NCBI RefSeq assembly: GCF_011397635.1
Contig: NC_064759.1
Coordinates: 14,652,428-14,716,427 of the forward strand
Length of the DNA: 64,000 bases
Source: Epinephelus fuscoguttatus
Lineage: Eukaryota; Chordata; Actinopteri; Perciformes; Serranidae
Direction of reading: 5' to 3'
The notes beneath the pieces are model-generated. The model was not told the DNA's origin. It made no database searches and saw only the letters and a program-made list of their open reading frames with translations. Made by a program: the position numbers and the translations under genes. Below, one piece after another: positions 23,471 to 41,400 of this stretch. Each line of letters starts with the position of its first letter. Position 1 is the first letter of the stretch.

Positions 23471-26400
23471 ATGGTAAGTCAGTTAGCCGAGCTCGTTGCT
23501 AACGGCTAACCGGAGTAGCTGCTAGCTTGAGCCGACGTTTAGCCGTCGCCAGCCGTCGAGCTTTTGATTTGGGTTGTGTCTACTTGCTGAAGTCTCTGAC
23601 GTTAATTAAGAGCCGTCATCTATATTTTTATGATTTAATAGATAAATTGACCACAATGAACACCTTATTACAAACTATAAAGCCACCGAGAAGCTTTAAT
23701 ATTAACGTTATCAGATTGTGGCTAGGCTAGTGTTGCTAACAGTAATGCAATCCTAACGTAACGTTCAAGTTACCCAATGTTAGCGACTGGATGGTCTTTG
23801 ACGATCGTTACAGTTACCTTACCTTACTTTTGCCTGGCATTCATGATTGTGTAAATGTCAGATAACATTAAGCTAACATGAAACAAATTAACTTAAAACT
23901 TTTGTGACTTGTACCGGGTGTTTAAATGGTTTAAAACCTGTGTGGCTCAATGTTTCATATTAGTAAGAGCTGAAATTATTCCGATTATTCCGATGAAGAG
24001 CAACCAAATATAGAAAACCACCAGTCACGTGTGTGCATCAGCAAGAGAAAACGAAGAGGGTCTCAGTTGATGCTGATGGTGGATTTATCTTATGCTGCTT
24101 GGGTCCTGAGAAACTGATGATTGTTGTCTATTTACTTATTAAGAAACACAATGATTTGATCATCGTCAAACGTCAGATAAGTGACAGTTTAAATAGTAGC
24201 CTAATTGTTGAATGCATTTTAAATAGGTGTAACGCTGCAGTACTTACATGCTCCATCGTGGCTTTTTGAAACTGATAACCAGACAGCATTTATTATTTCC
24301 ACAAATTAATATGCCATCTTTCGTATGGTCAAAGTCAAAATGCAGATATAAACAGTTTGCCTTTAAATATTCAGTGAATACTAAACCAAAATAACCCCTA
24401 ATTTTAGTAACTGTAAGTCAAGAGTGAGATTCAGATGCTGTTTACATTATTAATAGTTCATCAAAATAAAATCTACCACAAATTACACATTCAAAAAGCC
24501 CCCAAATACAAAAAATATACAAATTTCTCTTAAGTACCCCTGACTTTTAGATATTTTCCAATGGTTCCCATGGGTCCTTGAAGTCCTTGAACCTTTTTGA
24601 AAGCACTTGCATGGCAGATTTTGTGAAAGAGTAGAAATTGAAGTTCTTCTGATATTGTCTGCCACCACTGTTCACACATTGAAGGCTGCCTCTCTTAAAT
24701 TGTCTGTCAGCTTCTGTAAAGTCTGTCAGTTCTCATTATAAAAATTCTCAGTGTGATAACATTAAGTAACCTTGATAGGTGTTTCAAACTATACAGTGTT
24801 GGTTTTTTTTTAATTTGAGGGCATTGGGTCTGTAAAGTCCTTGATTTTGATGTTTAAGAAGATGTCAGAACCCCAATTTTCTTTTAGTAGGTCTAGTAGG
24901 TGTTTATTCATACGCAATACCAGAATTGATTAAACCGTCTTTCTGTCTCTCTCCAGAACTCCAATGTGGAGAATTTGCCTCCTCATGTTCTTCGCTTGGT
25001 CTACAAGGAGGTTTCAGCTTTAGCAGCAGACCCGCCTGAGGGTATCAAGATTTATCCCAGCGAGGAGGACATAACTGAGCTACACACAGCCATCGAAGGA
25101 CCGGGTAAGGATTGCAATATGGTGTCAGACCAAACTGGCATTGGTTATGATGAGCTGAATAAAAAATAGGTGGCACTACTAAGTTTGATGGACTTGCATT
25201 GAACTCACACTGGCCTGCACCTCACTGTGTTTGTATTCTCAGAGTAAGAAATTGTTGACTGAGAGGACACAGTATATACAGCGGAGAGATGGATCCACTG
25301 TATTGTCTTTTATTCATTAAAGTTTTCATAATCTTGAGCAGCAGTGCTCTTCAGATCTCCGTATTGATTCCGATCTTTTTCCGTCTCTCTGAGAGACTTT
25401 TGTTTTTTTTAGCAAATTACACGTCTGAAACCCTGGTCAAATGGAATTACAGAAAGGTCAACACAGACCATGTATTTCTACATTTTATCGACTCCACATG
25501 CTATCACTCACATTGTTCTGGAGCTGTCCATATACTTCAAAGGTGAACTTAAAGGTCTAAGACAATTTTATCCTCCCCCTCACTCTGAAGTTGTTCTTAA
25601 AGTAAAAATTATTTAGTTTTGAAATTTCATTTATGTTGCGTTTGCGTCATGCTTGCATCTTACAATATACTGAGCTCCCCCACCACCACACATGATGTTA
25701 AATAGCCTGATAACTATTTGGCACTGAAGACAGTTTTCATTTGACAACCAACCTTTTATCATCAAGCTGAGGTAATAACAGCTCTCGCCTGTCAACCCCC
25801 CCCCCCCGCTTAAGTTGGGTAATGCGTGGTTCAGACTACACAATATCAGCCCAATTATAGTGTGACCCGGCCATCGTAGCGTATTATCTGCGTCAGTCGA
25901 TGGTTTTATTATGTACAGTATGTCATAGAAGTTAGCCCACATTGTGTCTGGAACGCCTCATGCCCTCCCGATAATAAGATGAACATGTTAGAGGTTTTTT
26001 TTTTTGCCTTCCACGACATGTTCTCTCATGACCATGACTTTGTGTAATAGAAGCATGATGTACTTCAACTGTAAACATGGTGACACAAAAGAGGAATGAT
26101 TAGAAAGGTAAAGGGGATGTTGGTGCTGCAGCTGCAACTGTGAAAAAGAGAAAAGGTCAGTTGTTTTTCTTATATTTAGGGTTTTCCAAACACAAGACAG
26201 TCAGCATCATACACTCGCTTGTTTATGTCGCTGTTCCTGTTAGTTCTCAGCACCTTCTCCCATGACATCATGCATGCCGTAAAAGACAGTGGTCGTGGAC
26301 CAACCTGTAATCTGTCTTTAAGCAAAGTCATGGCAACATTTTATGACTCTGTAATCACCCAATCTGACACTGTGAGCATTGTAACAGACAAAAATATCTT

Positions 26401-27551
26401 GTAGTCTGAACCCAGCATGAGATGTGACACTTGTCTGATAATTACATGTGAGACACATAACCCACTTAACCCACATGGCATCTAATCACTATGGGCTCAC
26501 CGCTTCAGACCTTGTTATTCTTAAGTAGGCCCTGAAGAGTCAGACACTTGTCCACATTTTGTCAACTCCTCCACAGAGCAACTTCTCTGCATGTTTGATT
26601 TATTAAACTGACAGTCGTATTGGTATCAGAAATTTGCAAACTAAATCCAAGATTGACACATTGCTTCCTTCAGTCATGTGTCAATACAGTATGTTTTATA
26701 AGTCACACATTAATTAGAACTAATGCGGAAGTTGTCATCATAACCCAAACAGATTATGATACAAATAAGGAGTGTGTGTGTCTGACTTGCGTGTAATATT
26801 TTTTACATTTTTGTTAGTTGACTCAGTTGCCGCTCCATGACCCTCTTTGTTTTTGTTTGGCACAGTCAGGACATACTGTTCATGAGATGAATTCTTTATA
26901 CTTTGACAGAGGGAACTCCGTTTGCTGGCGGCGTTTTCCGAATGCGTCTGGTCCTCGGGAAGGACTTCCCTGCGGTTCCACCCAAGGGGTATTTCCTGAC
27001 CAAGATTTTTCACCCCAATGTGGGTCACAAGGGAGAAATCTGTGTCAACGTGCTGAAGAGGGACTGGAAGGCAGAACTCGGCCTCAGACACGTCTTACTC
27101 GTAAGTAGAACGATCAGTCGTCGTTGCACTTACTTTCAGCTGTGTCACTGTCGCTACTTTTACATCTTTGTTTCCTTTTATTTCCCCACAGACAATCAAG
27201 TGTCTTCTCATCCATCCGAATCCCGAGTCGGCTCTGAACGAAGAGGCTGGGCGTTTGCTGTTGGAGGACTATGCAGAATATGAGTCCCGAGCTCGTCTGC
27301 TCACAGAGATCCACGCCATGGGCGGGACCTCGGGGGCACCTCAGGACCCTAATGACGGCCCACAGCCGAAGAAGCATGCAGGTGACCCCATGAAGAGAGC
27401 AGGGCCCAGCGCAGCAGCTGTGCCTGCTGCTCTGGGTAACGGAGCGAACGGAGCCAGCACCACCAGCAGCAATAGCAACAGCAGCAGTAGCACTAATAAT
27501 GTAGCAGGGAAAAAGAAAGCAGATAAAAAGCGTGCATTGAGGCGACTTTAA
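23471..27551 (+). CDS. ube2s: Ubiquitin-conjugating enzyme E2 S
   Basis: The E2 that extends Lys11-linked ubiquitin chains on substrates of the anaphase-promoting complex during mitosis. The coding exons are 23471-23473 (only the ATG), 24957-25104, 26910-27100 and 27192-27551. They join in frame to 233 residues, against about 222 in human. The UBC fold covers residues 10-155. The active-site Cys95 in [13 protein letters not shown] sits at the same number as in the human protein, following the HPN motif in FHPNVG. The C-terminal half is a low-complexity linker rich in Ala, Asn and Ser, followed by [14 protein letters not shown]. The basic tail and terminal LRRL are the known APC/C-docking end. 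Start, active site and tail are all intact. Confidence 0.97.
25828..26413. mobile_element. DNA-transposon-like element in ube2s intron 2
   Basis: The left end ggttcagactacacaatatc and the right end gatattttt...gtagtctgaaccc reversed form inverted termini of about 20 bases sharing ggttcagactaca. The 586-base interior has no recognisable transposase. No clear target duplication is visible, so the superfamily is undecided. Confidence 0.6.
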
Positions 27552-28790
27552 TACCTCCACGAAATTCTCAGTGTGTGTGTGTGTGTACGTGTGCGAGCGC
27601 GGGAGTGTGTAAATATAAATATTGAAGTGTGCTGACAATGTTTTTGTTCCCTATTTTCTGAGTCTTTCTACCACCTGTCCAGACTATCCACTTTGTACTC
27701 ATACCGTAACTTCTGTTTTGCCTTCAAGTTGTTGTTATTTCCATACCTAAAGACATGATGACAACACCGTCACTGCAGAAATCATGCCATCCGTTGTACT
27801 TTGCCCTCGGCCTGGTGTGAATATATATGATACAGGGAAAACATGGCCTCTAACGTCTGTCCATTTATGAGACAACCACCATCGTCTCCGACTTTATCAG
27901 CTCTTTTAAAAGTGCTTCTTGGTGAATGCTGCTGTGATGGTACTGTGTACTGCTCAGCTAGGCTCACTGGTGAGTCCCAACCAGGATGATACTTTAATTA
28001 AAGTCAGGTTTTTAAATTAAACTCAAAGGAAATAATGGTAGAAGTTGCTAAACAATTGTGCATGAAGTCAGTGGGTTCACGATTGGGGTAGAAATATTGT
28101 TACCGTCACACAAACTCGTGTCATCTTTTTAAATAGTATTTTTCATATTGTGATCTGAATGAGATAAAGGAATGGCAGTGGAGTATAAAACGTCTGTTAT
28201 ATTCATGGAATCTCATCCCCCTCTTTTTTCATTTCTTTTCTAAAATGGTTTCACTGTCAAGTATTTTCAAAAGTTGTTTATAATTGACATGTTCATATTC
28301 AGCTGTCTTGTGGTTGTGTGTGAAGACCTAGATCAGTGGCTGTTAGGGAATGGGGTAGGTTGCCAGATTACTTTTATAAAAACACTTTAAAAAAAAACAA
28401 CAGAATCATGTATTCTCTGTATTAAGCATACAGTGGTGTGACTTGCTTTAACTTCTCCTCCTTCCCTACAAAGCAGCGTGTTCTCTCAGATACCCAGCTC
28501 CCCTGACCAGCCATGTGGGTACCTGAGAAGACATCTGTAGGATTAAGAAACTTCCACGTTTGATAGAATTTGTCTCCCCCCACCCGTTGCACTGGCAGGG
28601 TTTCCTGGGCAGGTTTTCTCTCTGTACTAAATGCATGCGGGGCCTACATTTCCCAAGGAAACACACTGAAGCGCTGTCTTAATTTGGATGGAAAATGTGC
28701 CTCTGAATCTCCTGTCCTTGTGCAGACTGTCGGCTGGATATTTTGTGTCCATTTTAAATTATTTAAATTAATAAAACATTGAAATATGAC
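27552..28790 (+). other. ube2s: ube2s 3'UTR
   Basis: Non-coding sequence follows the stop, starting with a short GT microsatellite (27569-27588). A canonical AATAAA lies at 28770-28775 in an AT-rich context. No other gene is visible in the stretch. Confidence 0.6.
28770..28775 (+). terminator. Candidate ube2s poly(A) signal
   Basis: AATAAA about 1.2 kb after the stop codon. It is the clearest signal before the shisa7 promoter region. Confidence 0.5.
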
Positions 28791-30400
28791 AAGTTAAATG
28801 AAGAAAATGAGTCATATTTGCTATTTTATGTGGAGTTCCTTTGCATGCATAATTAGGTATGATGGTTGCACTTCAGCTGTTGTGCAATCATGTATCAGTA
28901 TAGCTGAGGATGATGCCAGCATCTGCTTTCACCGCTCACTAATGTACAACAGCACTTTATTTGGATGTTTATAGTGGTCTCCTGCTCTGCAGTGATGGAA
29001 TAACCATTATGAGGAAATCAGTAATTGCATCCACCCCAGCAAAGCAGTGAGTGAAAGTGCACCCGGTAGAGCGTCATTGGACCATCTAATGAAGGGCTCC
29101 ACCAGCCTCTGCTGCAGACATGCAGCAGCCCACCCACCTGTGTAGAAATAGAAGCCTGCCATGCAGGTAATTATCAGGCCCGTCTTAGACACCTGGGAGT
29201 CCGCATAACCCTTAACACCTTCCCCAAGCCCCATTTTGGAAGTGCTTACCTCCTTCTCCACCTGGCATCCACCTCCACATGTGTGCTAAAGCCATTTTCC
29301 CTGCTGTTATGTGAAAACAAAAGATGATGTGTATGGTGAATCTGCTCTGATGCAGTGTGGGTCAGGTGTAAAGGGAATGCATGCTGGCTTCACTGTGTCA
29401 CATGCACAGTATAATGCTGTTAATTATGATTCATGCTGTATTCCTAATGTGTGATCACTAATTCATGCAACACAATCCTCTGTTAAAATCTACAGCACAA
29501 CCTAAATCCGGTTTCATTCATGTGCTGCTGCTGCTGCTGTGAGCATCGTGAGGAGGCTGTTACTGTATGTGACGGTGGCATGAAGCCAAACAACTTCCAT
29601 CTCTCACACGCACCACACTACATTTCCTCCACTCTTCCCCTTTCCTTTTTCGCGTCTCGCACGTCTCCAACTGTCCCTGCTCGCCTTAAACTTGAAGAAA
29701 TCTGAATTACCAATGCAGGTCCGGGTCTAATTGACAGTTTCGTTCACGCTCCAGTGTTAAAGCTTTTGCGCCAATCCTCTCCCCTTCCCCGTTTTCATCG
29801 CTTTCATAATTGCCACCAACATAATGACACAGTTGCTGTGGCAACCATGTCTCTCTTTTTCTCTCTCACTCACACACACACAAAGAAAAACACACTTTTG
29901 GATCTCGGAGGTCTTCCGCTGAAATGCTTTAATTTAGCAGGCTGAAGTTTTACCCCACAGTTTTTATATCTGTGTCTCAACCCTGCGTGTTAGTTTTCAA
30001 AGAAAGAGCAGCAGCTTTAAATCTGATTGATACTGTTTTGTCTGCAGTGGCATTAAAATGTAGGTCTCCAGGGTCATTCAATTAAAGAGGCAAATGAAAT
30101 GGAGGGGGGTAGAGATGAACGCCACCAGTTGAATGGGCCTAATGACCATCAGCGCCGAGCAGCGCGGAGTTTAGAGTCTCATCAGCACCAGTGTGAGCGA
30201 CCAATCACAGCGCTCCCCCACCGGCGGACCTCCGTGAGGCCAGTCGCAGTTAGGCGGTGTAACCTATCTCGCTTGGAAATTATGAAGGGAACCAGCTTCA
30301 GTCGATTCTAGATGGAGAAAAGTTAAATTGGGGGATTTTTTTTAATTCCCGGTGACGCGTCTTGTCATTTGGAGCGCCTATATCACTGCGCGTCCTCCAG
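28791..30400. other. Intergenic DNA between ube2s and shisa7
   Basis: Non-repetitive sequence with no convincing coding exon. The stretch 29400-29520 is rich in TAAT/ATTA-type homeodomain core motifs and could be a regulatory element. The last 300 bases become CG-richer towards shisa7 and contain a ccaatcacagcgc CCAAT box near 30201. Confidence 0.4.
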
Positions 30401-30790
30401 GGTTATAGTTGCACTGTAACTTGTGCTGTAACAAACAGACGGAATTTTCCGATGTGGTGTTTTAGTTGAATCGCTTTGTCACATGTATCAGAAAATCTCA
30501 GAACATCTCGTCTTGCTCTGACTCTCTGTCTTTCTCTGAGTCCTGCCTGCGCTTTTTTTTGTACCTCTCTCCGCCGCGATAATGGATTATCAATAACCGG
30601 ATGGAAGAGCGATTGAGATCTGCAGCACAAGTGCGAAAAACAATTTAAAACAGGTGGCAGATCCAGCAACAGTTCAAGCTGTCCTGATCATCCTCTGCCA
30701 CAATAACAGGCTGCCATCTGAGAGACGCTGAGATACAGTGCGCAGGCTCTCGCGCTCCTCTCCAGCATCAAACCCCAGAGCAACGCACAG
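30401..30790 (+). other. shisa7: Probable shisa7 5' non-coding exon 1
   Basis: The stretch ends in a good donor, caacgcacag|gtaaga, at 30790/30791. It lies downstream of a CG-richer block and upstream of a second exon-like segment. It has no long open frame. The TSS is unknown, so the left boundary is approximate. Confidence 0.4.
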
Positions 30791-32759
30791 GTAAGACACG
30801 ACATTATGCACCTTTTATTGATGCAACACCAATTACCTTATACCGCGCAAAACTGTTTCATACCTTCATTATGTGTTTCTGTGTGTGTGGAAATGTGAGT
30901 TTGGCGTGTGTTTGGACGCATCAGCTGTGTTGGAGGCTGTCAAACAAAACATTTGGATGAAAGCTGCGCCACAGAAACATCTTCAGGGCTTTACACCGGG
31001 CAGACATGTTTTTCTTTATCACTTAAACACTTTAATCGACAGCACATCGCGACATTACGAACATATTGATAATAAGAGCGGCACACCGACACATCCAGCC
31101 GGACTACACACACACACAAACACACACACACACCGGCACGGATACACCCACGCACTCTTAGCCTACTGATACATGCAAGTCATTTCCATAACCTGCATGC
31201 TTGTTCATTCCAAGTTGCAACTTATTAACCTAATGAAGGCTGGGTTGTATTCTGGAGAGTCCGTGTCCAAATGCAAAGTCATTGCGCAGCATTTATTTTA
31301 CTGATAAGCCTGAAGCTGCTGCGCTGCCTTCACTGTCATTAAATGTCTTTTGCATCAACATGACAGGATTATTTTTTCTCCTTCACTGATTCACATCTCA
31401 GTGCGCTCTTTTTTTCTCTTGCAACAGCGTGTCCTAAAGAAAAAAGAGGCCATTTTGTTTCATTTCCAACGAACACCTGTTGAAATCGTTGCATGCACAG
31501 CCGTCTGCACAGCTGGTCAGCATCCTGCAATGAAACTAAGGGGAGCCGTTTGGCTCATTTGCTTTGATAGGATTGCTTGCAATGAAAAGGAATCCGCGGA
31601 GATGGTTTCTCTCTCCCTCCAGTGGCCATGCAACTCAGGGGATGCATCTTCACACTTGTGAATGTGTTGCCCTTCACCCTTTAGTTCCCATCCTCGCTTA
31701 CTGCATTGCTTCAGCAGCACAGTATAGACATACCTACAGGAAAACATTTGCTTCTGCTGTAGGTTGAGTCACTGTTTTTTTGGCTAGAATTCATATCCTG
31801 AATTCTCATTGTTAGAAAGCTGTAATTGCACATTTACTGGGAGTGGTTTGGACATCATACTGGTCAGGAAAAATCCTGAAGTAAACTGAGTCAGGGCAGC
31901 AGGGGAAAAAATGGTAATGGAAGTTGAGCGGCGAGGCATCGGTGTCATCTTGTCGAGCAAGAGACGGGCAGATGTGACTTTGAAATCTGGTTGGGCTAAT
32001 GGGTGTAGATTGGATTCTGCCTCCCTTCTCTTTCACTGCCTCTTTCACTCACACACAGACAGAGCTGCAGTGCTATTCTGAGAGAGTTAGCTGCCTCAAC
32101 CCACGCACAGAATCTGAGAAAGAGAGAGAAAGGCTGGAACGAGGGAGAAAAGAGGAGAAGGAGGGAGCAAGAGGAATAAAGGGGAGAGAAAGACTACAGA
32201 ATGCCTACTATGGTCTCTCTCTCTCTCACTCACACACACACACACACACACACATACATGCACACACACAAAGCCTTTGTACAGTTTCTCATTCTCCCCC
32301 TTTAAGTGTTCTAACAGCGGCTGATTTACAGTCTTGATTAGCACTCTCTTCTTGTGTGTGGCATTGACTGTATTTGCAGATCTGTTTGGCGGTGCTGTTT
32401 GTGTGATGTGCTATGTTGTATTGGTAAGTGCTGGGAGAAATGTACTTGATTCTGTGCCACCCACACACCGCCCTCCCACTCATGGTCGTCTCTGCATCTA
32501 TACCTCTGGCTCTTCCCGCTCGCCACAATCTCTTTGCTCATTTAAATCCCTACCCTGCATTTATCCCTCTGCTCTCCTTTCTCTCTCTTTCTCCATCACT
32601 GGCTTTTCTGGAGCCTCCTGCAACCAAACAGGCACACTAACACACACACTCGGCCTCTCACGGTGTGTACACACACACACACAGTGCAGTTAATAAACTG
32701 TCAGTTAGTGAGGTTGCAAAGCTTCTCCCCTAATCATGCCCTCTTGTTTTGTATTGCAG
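30791..32759 (+). other. Probable first intron of shisa7
   Basis: No coding exon seen. It holds CA-rich microsatellites at about 31107-31135 and 32227-32273, and a purine-rich stretch at 32110-32190. Confidence 0.4.
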
Positions 32760-32927
32760 CGGACACTCTGGCATTCCAGGTTTGTCGACGTGCAAACCCG
32801 AAGAGAATTCTGGAAATCACGCAGAACATTTAGATACGCCAGAAGAACACTTTTGGAACATTAGTCAGTGGGAGAACTGCTGTCTTTGTGTCTCTGTGTT
32901 TTTCCTGCGCTGAACTTTCCTCAGAAG
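32760..32927 (+). other. shisa7: Probable shisa7 5' non-coding exon 2
   Basis: The acceptor cttgttttgtattgcag ends at 32759 and a candidate donor, cagaag|gtcaga, follows at 32928. The segment is exon-like in composition with no long open frame. Transcript data would be needed to confirm it. Confidence 0.4.
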
Positions 32928-34441
32928 GTCAGAGGAGCATGTAACTGAAACAAGTGGAGCCCTCGGTGATTTCAGCATTCTGTCTCCCCCATCTGTGCCT
33001 ACATTCTCCGCCACAGATAGGAACGTTTTTGATAATTACATATAATTATAATTTCTGTGGGAGACAGATCTGCCTCTGTCTATTATTGCCAACACCTCCA
33101 ACACAATAACTTCACACATTTACATATTTCTCAACAAAAGTGATATTCTTTGAACCTCAGAGACAAATCAGGAATAATTTTACTTAGAGAGACATGTCAC
33201 ATGGAGACGCAATGTGCCATTCACTTCATATCTAATTAGTGATACGGCTGAATGACACGGGTAACTTTTTGTGCCTAAAAGCTGAATAGAGAGCATTTAA
33301 AAATCCGTGACGTTTGCCTCATTTTCTAATGTGTTTCACAGGCTGGGAGGCTTGGTTTATGCTTACTCCTAATTTTCAGCTGTTACAGTCTTCTAGCACT
33401 TAAGCTGAGCCTCCCTCATTATCACCCCCCCCCCCCGGCCCAATCACACTAACAGTGCGTGCCAGGCGAGTACAGATGCACATTAATCCAAGCGTAGAAA
33501 AGATTGAGATTAAGTACACGGTGTATCTATAGATGTGACGAGTGCCTCGAACAAGTTAACATGGAGATACGTCCCTGCGCCACAGAAACTTAACGCCATA
33601 TATAGACAGTTTATTATCAGTGGTGCAGTCTGATTTGATTGTTTACAATGCAGGTAAACACATAATTTCAACGAGAATTACAAATTTAATACATTCTTCC
33701 AGGAAGGAGTTGCTCGCAGCTTAAATAAGTGCCAATTCTGAATGTATGTTGTGCCATCCAGGAATGAAAAAAGCAGACAAAACTGTTTACATTTGATAAA
33801 ACACTACAACTAGACAACTGTCCAAGTGCCATGATCAGCACAGGAATGTACAGGACTGCCATATTTTACTGAGAAATCCCTGCTACTAATTTTTACTGGC
33901 CTTTGTGGTTACAAGAAAATTAATTCCATCCAGCAGCACGTCAAATATTTGTTCTTTTGTTCAGTGCGAAGTGTAGAACAAGGCATTAAGGACTAAAAGC
34001 ATGAAGATTGTTGTTTTCAATTTGTCCTTTTTACAAATCTGCCTCCATTTTAGTGTTCTAGACTTGAGAGGGCAAAAGATGAAGTCATTACGCATGCAGA
34101 GTTGCTTTCTAGCAGCAAATTAAAACCATTTTAATACCATTATCGACAATTATTGAAACCTACCAACTGTTTTTGATAGTGTTAGTCCTTTTCATTTGTA
34201 CAGTTCCTGACCTTTTCTAATATTACACCATATAAACGCTCAGCTTCTAACAAAACAGAAAAGCAGGCTTTGAATTTTCCTCGTCCAGCATTGCTGAATG
34301 AAACTACTGATACATCATCAATATCCAGTAGGTTGTACATGCTACTTGAATATTTCACATGCCATTTTAGTGGGTTAAACTGCAAAAGCGGATACAGTGT
34401 TGTAACTGCATTGACTCAACAACAGAAAATAGATCTCTTAG
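32928..34441 (+). other. Probable shisa7 intron
   Basis: Non-repetitive, AT-rich DNA with a run of C at 33427-33440. No exon or known repeat was recognised. It ends at one of two candidate acceptors (34425 or 34441) before the coding start. Confidence 0.4.
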
Positions 34442-34451
34442 TCATGTAAAA

Positions 34452-38463
<4,012 letters not shown>

Positions 38464-41400
38464 GGTTTGTGCCTAATGTAGAGTTTACCCCTCATCAGCG
38501 GTGTGGGAATAGATCACCCTTCTGCATTTAACTATTACATATACAACTACAAGAAATAAACCTAGCAGTATCAAGTATAGTAACGGTATAACGTGCTTAG
38601 GCTATTCAAATTAGTGTTATATTGTAATTAAATAGCTTCAATATGATTACTTAATTAAAAATCTAGGTGGGGAATGTCTGTTCCAATTATGTGATAGCCT
38701 ATATCAGCCATATTTTGTAATAAGATTTGCCATACTGCCATATACAGCGGTGCCATTACTTGTAGAAAGACTGACTGAAAGGGTGAAACAAAACCAACAG
38801 AAGTGTCGTTGATAATTTTGTTTTTATATATGTTTTTCAAAAAGTACTCAGGAGCCATATTAGATAGGAAACGAGATTATATATATACATATATATACAT
38901 TCATATATATGTATATATTAAATACATATTAGGTTGATGAAGAGGAGGACCATCATGTGGAATATTGTATCACAGAATTTAACAGAGAATCAAGCCAACT
39001 ACCTGCTGAACTGTCGACCTGCTCAGCTCTCACCGACTATGATTTATCAGACTGAAGCTCATGGGGTGAGAAGCAGATGAGTGTGAATGAACTGCGTGTG
39101 TCTGGCGAGGGATTTTGGAGATCTGACACCCTCATCCTGACACGGGGAGACAGAACTGATTTTTGTCGCCTCCCATGTAAATGAGCGGACGAGGCGGGGG
39201 CTGCCTCTGACTGGGACACTGCAGCCTGACACTGTTGACAGGACTTCGCGCCCGATTTAAACCGCGAACGCTACCACATTATCAATCTGACGCCTGGGTT
39301 GCCTAGTTTTCCATGTGACCTTAGATCCCCAGAGGGACTCACACTCTGATTCACACCACAGGAGTGTAAACTGATGTTAGAGCATGGGTGTGTTTCCCCT
39401 CTAATGTCCCCATCTCTAGATCAGGACCTAACTGTAAAAAAACAATGGGCTACCAAATAATATAGAGCCATCTGTCACGTTATTACAGAAAAACATCTTG
39501 ACGAGTCAAGAGACGCGTGTGTTCAGTTTACCAATAACAAAAAGAGGCAACGTGCTTTAATGCATGTTGTGCATGGAGAGCAAAGGTTTTTCTACAGAGC
39601 ACAAATGAAGCGTGACGCAGAGGTTGCACTTACACAACTGTCCTTCAAAGCCATTTATGGAGATACAAAGAAAATACCACAGAGGAAGCTGGTCTGACAA
39701 TCACCGTTTTATTATTCTCGCCAGGTGACAAATTATACAAGTCAGTGATATTTTGTACAGTCAAAGGGATTGGCTTCAGAGCAAGCCAAAAAAAACCCCC
39801 ACCTCTGAGTCAGGAGGGAGAAGGTGACCTGAGGCCTTCTCCTGCGTGGCTCCATACGCCGTAAGAGACTCGGATGGTTAAGGAAGCCCTCGCCATCCTC
39901 ACGACGAAGACCTTGCTGTATCATAACGCACTTCAGCCAGTATGAGTAAAAAAAATAAAAAAAATACAAACAAAAAAAAAAAACAGAAAAGAAAAAAAAT
40001 CATCAATAACAATGCTTATCAATACTAAGGGCTATCCTATCCTATATACTGTAGTATGTGATATCTGTGGTCCATATAAAATGCTATCTCTTTCTCTTGA
40101 TTTTGTGTTGATATTGTCATGATGTATTAAGTATTAATGTGTACAAAAAACAAGAGCAATTTAAGCACAGTTCAAAGAGAAACACAGAGACAAAAAAGAA
40201 AACTTTGCACAAATCTATCCCCTGATATTTGCACCAGATACGGACTTTGTATCGTGTCCTCGAGGTTTACATTCTGTACAGTGTGACTGATCAGTGGAGG
40301 GTGTTGTATCGAGACAGACTGAGGATCTTTTTCTTTTTAATCAACATGAAATCAGAGATAATTACGCAGGCGATCAAAGAAGAAACTGCTCGGTTTACGT
40401 TGGGCGACGTGAGAGGATACAGAGGTGAAATACTGCCAAACAGAAACACAGATTTCATTCAGACAATCTTCCTATACACAGTGCTAAATGTAGTTGTTAT
40501 GAATATGATGGAGTGTTATTATTAATAATTATTATAACTGTTATGGTTATTATTAACAATTATCTTATGATGTGATGTTCTTTTACTTGGTGGGATTTAA
40601 GTGTTTATTGTTTTTTAGATAACTAGCATTCTCATGACTAGTTGTTTTTTTTTTTTTTGTTTTTTTTTTCATACATCTGGTCATAAATTTTTAAGAACAT
40701 TCCAGATCTTGATGCATGCCAGCTCCATTTCATTGAGAGGCAGTTACAGTATGCCGGGATTTTAAGGTCATCGACGCTTATTATATGGCCAATTCTCCAG
40801 CTGTGTGTACTGTGCCTAGACATCGGCCTTACGACTTCTTGATCTCAAGTGATTACTTAGGTTTCCACTCGGGTACAAAAATATCTATTGAAAAAATCTG
40901 CAGCCTTCTAAACGTATGTGTAGACGACAATGTTTCAACCGCCAGTGACGGATAGATGTGTTCAGAACGAGTTATTAGGAGTTATTAGCCAGACTGGAGA
41001 CGGCCTGTTGTCTCCACTGCAGCAGCCTGACCCAGAAACATATTATGGGTTGTACACACAAAGCCCGTAATGCCATAATGTGTGTGTGTTCGGATGAATG
41101 TTTGTTACAAAGGGGTGGAGGAAAGCAGAGGTCTAATGGAAACCTGAATGCTTTGAGTGTCTTTTTCAGGGAAATAGGACGGATGACATACAGTAGTTTT
41201 AGATTTTTTTAATAGAGCCACAAAAGGTCTGTAGCAAAGTCTGTAATATCTCACAAGCCATATCCATCGAAACTCATCATCACGATTTTATAAATGGTTA
41301 ATCTAATTTGTGCAAGTATTGTATTTTGTATAGCTAGTACAATCAGAATATTTTGAGTGATCTCTTTGGCATTAATTTGAGGATTCAACAAATTATGTGT

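Noticed and set aside
27114-27638. 174-codon minus-strand open frame
   Set aside because: It is antisense to the last ube2s exon and crosses its splice site. No domain is recognisable.
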